From positions 24,602,144 to 24,666,143 of the forward strand of contig CP099849.1 in assembly GCA_030062745.1 (NCBI GenBank): a stretch of 64,000 bases of DNA. Reading direction: 5' to 3'. Below the pieces are notes generated by a model, which worked only from the letters and a program-made list of their open reading frames with translations, was not told the origin of the DNA and searched no databases. Position numbers and translations under genes: made by a program. The DNA comes from Capitulum mitella (taxonomy: Eukaryota > Arthropoda > Thecostraca > Pollicipedomorpha > Pollicipedidae). Below are positions 61,501 to 64,000 of the stretch, piece after piece; within the stretch, counting starts at the first letter, position 1; every line of letters begins with the position of its first letter.

Positions 61501-62128
61501 GGCCGGCACGGGATCGGGCAGCGGCCGGGCCGGGCCTGAGAGGACCTCCAGGCAGGGGCGCAGCCAGGATTTCGCCCGGGGGAACAAGAGAAACCCAGCC
61601 CTTGCTCAAAACTAGCACCCTCTTGGATTTCGGACACTGTTTTGAAGTTCCGAAAGCGTTTATTTATTTCTCGTTCTGTTGGGAGGAAAAATGTTAACTT
61701 CTCCTCCCAAAGCGGACCGTAGCCTCTTGCTCCCCCCCCTTTGGTTACGCCCTTGCCTCCAGGGGAGAGGATATTCACGCGCACCTCCTGCGACTCTAAT
61801 TGATACTTAGGAATTGATAGGGAACGACTACCTATCCTACCGCTCTTAAGCAGCCTGACTTTAACTTACTCAGAAAGTCAAGCAGTTGTTGCCTGTAGAG
61901 TTTCCTGATCCTGTGTTCTCGCTGCGAATCGACGCCGCGCAGAAGGTTGCCTCCTCCGAGAGAGTCGATGCCTCTAAGCAGGTTTCCTCCGCCGATAGAA
62001 TCGATCCCCCGGAGCAGGTTTCCACCGCCCAGAGAGTCGATGCCTCTGAGCAGGTTTCCTCCGCCCAAGGAGTCTATGCCTCTGAGCAGATTTCCTCCTC
62101 CCAAGCTGTCCACGGCCCGGTCCGACAC
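52559..62128 (-). CDS. Orcokinin neuropeptide precursor (A- and B-type peptides), 5' part missing
   Basis: Secreted neuropeptide precursor, cut at basic residues in the secretory pathway. Three minus-strand exons with GT-AG borders are visible. Exon 61870-62128 (86 codons plus 1 base) encodes [12 protein letters not shown], then [12 protein letters not shown] three times and [12 protein letters not shown] once: five orcokinin-B-type units separated by single Arg. Exon 55985-56081 encodes [27 protein letters not shown] and LDSL. Exon 52559-52787 continues [10 protein letters not shown], then three orcokinin-A peptides ([14 protein letters not shown] twice and [14 protein letters not shown], each followed by dibasic sites), SQVASVQKR and EATAKDKM, then TAG. 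Phases join 1+2 and 2+1. The exon(s) with start codon and signal peptide lie upstream, not found before 64000. The first visible exon starts in phase 0 after a strong T-rich acceptor. Confidence 0.92.
52788..55984 (-). other. Orcokinin intron between the linker exon and the orcokinin-A exon
   Basis: 3.2 kb intron. It contains repeat F copy 2 (53150-53445) and a GC-rich patch at 54560-54830. No extra orcokinin unit was found in it. Confidence 0.6.
53150..53445. repeat. Dispersed repeat F, copy 2
   Basis: Similar along its length to 30970-31265 in the same orientation; both begin TACGTCTTT.GGTGGTCCAC. It lies inside the orcokinin intron. Confidence 0.6.
56758..57974 (+). mobile_element. TTAA-flanked non-autonomous element, family A, copy 3
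   Basis: TTAA at 56754-56757 and 57975-57978. Left end CCCTATTCCCGGCAGGGG and right end CCGGGAATAGGG form a clean inverted repeat. Length 1,217 bp. A long G/C hairpin lies just inside each end (56772-56804 and 57908-57942). A direct repeat AGGTCAAAGGTCA is at 57415-57427. It sits in the intron between the orcokinin-B exon and the linker exon. Confidence 0.88.
58335..58625. mobile_element. Possible hAT-like MITE
   Basis: Starts CAGGGATGTAGG and ends near CTACATACCTA, an imperfect inverted repeat. Its right half (reverse complement) resembles the GTAGCCAGGATTTTT..GGCAAATGTCAAA sequence at 19795. Flanking eight-base matches are poor, so the borders are uncertain. Confidence 0.35.
59550..60110. 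other. GC-rich intronic island with two hairpins
   Basis: High G+C and CpG, with no family motif in any frame. Ends in two adjacent inverted repeats: CTGGAGG/CCTCCAG (60021-60039) and AGCCAAGGCTGGT (60052-60064) with its exact complement at 60078-60090. It lies within the orcokinin gene on the 3' side of the B exon. Confidence 0.45.
60111..61150. other. Intronic sequence without recognised features
   Basis: AT-rich. Nothing supported. Confidence 0.35.
61170..61544. other. GC/CpG-rich intronic island
   Basis: About 375 bp of very high G+C with many CGGCC steps, similar in character to 40380-40720 and 59550-60000. All six frames stay open for long stretches because TAA/TAG/TGA are rare at this composition. 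No protein motif is recognised. Confidence 0.4.
61553..61755. mobile_element. hAT-like MITE with perfect 8-bp target duplication
   Basis: Starts CAGGGGCGCAGCCAGGAT and ends GGTTACGCCCTTG. CCTCCAGG is duplicated exactly at 61545-61552 and 61756-61763. The left end is identical over 18 bases to the MITE at 5337-5506. It lies about 115 bases past the donor side of the orcokinin-B exon, within the intron. Confidence 0.82.
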
Positions 62129-64000
62129 CTGGTGGAAAAAAACGGAGACGATTGCAGCATTCAAAAGCCCTGCTTCATAGAGCAAAATCTGGTGCCTGCA
62201 CAAACCATGTAGATGATACAGAATGGAACATGATACATTTCACTGCACTGCACTGACTGCACCGTATTACCGAAACTGAGATCAGAGAGCGAGTTTTCAT
62301 CTTTTTTATTCAAAATGTTCTCGAAATGCTACTATCATGCAGACGTACTGAGCACCAATTGCGCATGGGCTTCATGAACTATTTTACGATGGAAGCAAAG
62401 CACAGGAAATTGATCAACGTTAGACGGTTTCTTTGATTACGCCAGTCTCATACTACAGGGGAGAATTCTTTGGTTTGGCACAGCTGGATATGATAAGCCT
62501 CGAATGGTCCTGGCTTTTCCCCCATTTCTCCAAACGAAGCCGTTCACAAGCCATTTTCCATCGAGAGGTCTTCGGGCTCAGACAGCGCATGTCTGAGCCC
62601 CGTATACCGAGACCGGGGCGGCCCTTTTTCGACATGTCGCTCGGAAACTCTGATTTAACGCTCCCGTGGCTTGACAGTCTAGATGGTTGTAAGGCCTCCT
62701 TAAAACAGAACAGACAGAGAACTGGGATCATTCTCATCATCTGACTAGTACTTCTCGGCAACTGGTATTCTGAGGTGTAGCAAAATGTTTTTGATTGTTA
62801 ACTGAGGAGAGAATTTCATTAAATTTACTTTTGGAAGTTCATGCACTGAACGCGTTTAACACCTTTGGTGTCGTTTGGCTGTCTCGCAAGGTTTCATCAG
62901 TCTGAAAGGGCACGGGATGAAAGAGCGTGATTGATGAGGTTTGCAGAGATAATGCAATCGCGCCACGCTAAGACTCGGAAAGAAGACGGGAGTCGTGCAA
63001 ATTGGCCATGGACAAGTTGGGCTAACTGGAGAGCGGGCGGAAATGTGGCTCGAAGCTAACCGTGTCTCACGTTTCGACGAGGTCGGCTCCGAGTTTTCGC
63101 CGAATTGGGTAGCGTTGACCCTAACAGTCTGTCTGACTGCTCGTATACTATCTCGAGAAAATGAAAATGGGAAGAGGAAATGCCGGTGACAATGCCAGGT
63201 GACGAAAATGTATCAATGTTAATACTCTACAGTATCCAATGCTTCATATACGCTAGATTATATATGTTTGGGGACATTGGATGAAAGTGCATGAAAGATC
63301 GCAAAAGCAAGCGTACCAATGACGACCATAACTCAGGTCCGGGGCAAAATATATAAGCGCATGAAATTATCCACTGAGGAAACCAATGGATGCTGCCGAA
63401 TGTCATACTTAAAGGCAACTAGCCGATGTTCTCCTCCACGGAGGTACGCTGGGGAGGTGACCAGCGAGCCGTAGCAACACAACAGTGGCTCAGCATGGCA
63501 GAATTATAGTCTGACAATGCCCTTCTAAGTCCGTCGACGCCGCACCGTATCCAACGCAAGCAGAGCGCACTCTTTTTCTGCTTGTCCGAGAGAGAGAGAG
63601 CGGTGCAAAGCAACCCAGCGCAGGTGGTTGACATCAATGGCGATTAGTTGCAATTCCATTACATCCCGGGAAACATGGGACCGCACAGGGCACCAAGCCC
63701 CAGATCACCCAACCTTCTACTCTACCGGGTGGAATTCGGCGAATGCTTTAGCCGTGAACCGTGCGTTCAAACGTCCGGATCGCAGCACGAAGAAAGTGCT
63801 CGTCACATCAGTGGCCGAGTTACGAGCGTCTTTCAGAAGAATGCTGCTCATTCGTCATCACGTCCTACGTGAAGATTAGCATGCAGCAAAGGGTTTCATA
63901 CGAATATGAGATTTGTATGCCGCGTGATGCCTCACAGCGACCATTATTTCCAAAAGAGGTAGTTTCTCAAGGCACTTCGGCCGCTGCAGCTGGTCCAGCG
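62129..64000. other. Upstream intron or 5' region of the orcokinin gene
   Basis: No signal-peptide exon was identified. A hydrophobic stretch on the minus strand near 62710-62740 (MMRMIPVLCLFCF) lacks a convincing cleavage region and splice context. Contains the hairpin at 62574-62600. Confidence 0.35.
62574..62600. repeat. Perfect 11-bp hairpin
   Basis: GGGCTCAGACA (62574-62584) pairs exactly with TGTCTGAGCCC (62590-62600) across five bases. Confidence 0.8.

Noticed and set aside
61101-61784. 227-codon minus-strand frame
   Set aside because: Runs through a GC island and into a hAT-like MITE, with no recognisable domain.
62710-62740. Signal peptide exon of the orcokinin gene
   Set aside because: The hydrophobic stretch is short, lacks a clear cleavage site and has no phase-0 donor nearby.

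Overview
This is nuclear DNA from an arthropod, most likely a crustacean. The evidence is three kinds of gene with spliced GT-AG introns or animal-only domains: a proteasome subunit PSMD11/Rpn6 whose eight exons assemble to exactly 422 codons, an orcokinin neuropeptide gene (a family of arthropods and their relatives), and a DEG/ENaC channel of the pickpocket/degenerin kind. A barnacle or another non-decapod crustacean would fit, but the sequence alone cannot fix the species. Gene density is low and most of the window is transposon-derived or unexplained non-coding DNA.

Layout. 1-1684 (+): last three visible exons of a regucalcin/SMP-30-like gene that enters from the left edge. 2.0-8.5 kb: TTAA-flanked non-autonomous elements and a hAT-like MITE. 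10.0-15.2 kb (-): complete PSMD11 gene. 15.85-19.55 kb: one TTAA element that carries two further TTAA elements inside it. 20.8-24.4 kb: tRNA-like SINE remnant and a LINE fossil split by another TTAA element. 29.4-31.3 kb: degraded LINE reverse transcriptase and a repeated tail. 32.8-34.0 kb (+): DEG/ENaC channel exon with a frameshift at the second membrane segment. 34.8-46.3 kb: more TTAA elements, a 16-bp minisatellite and a GC-rich island. 47.4-47.7 kb: degenerate minisatellite. 50.7-52.0 kb: another TTAA element. 52.5-62.1 kb (-): orcokinin gene, with an exon of five orcokinin-B-type peptides, a linker exon, and a terminal exon of three orcokinin-A peptides. Its introns hold a TTAA element, a hAT-like MITE and GC-rich islands.

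The three main genes have unrelated jobs: cytosolic calcium/lactonase protein, proteasome lid, and secreted neuropeptide. There is no operon-like logic. The most unusual content is the mobile DNA. At least five sequence families (called A to E here) share one architecture: about 1.2-1.5 kb, TTAA at both flanks, termini beginning CCC or CAC, subterminal G-run/C-run hairpins, no intact ORF, and many AGGTCA/TGACCT hexamers. This looks like a set of piggyBac-type non-autonomous elements that have inserted repeatedly, including into each other.
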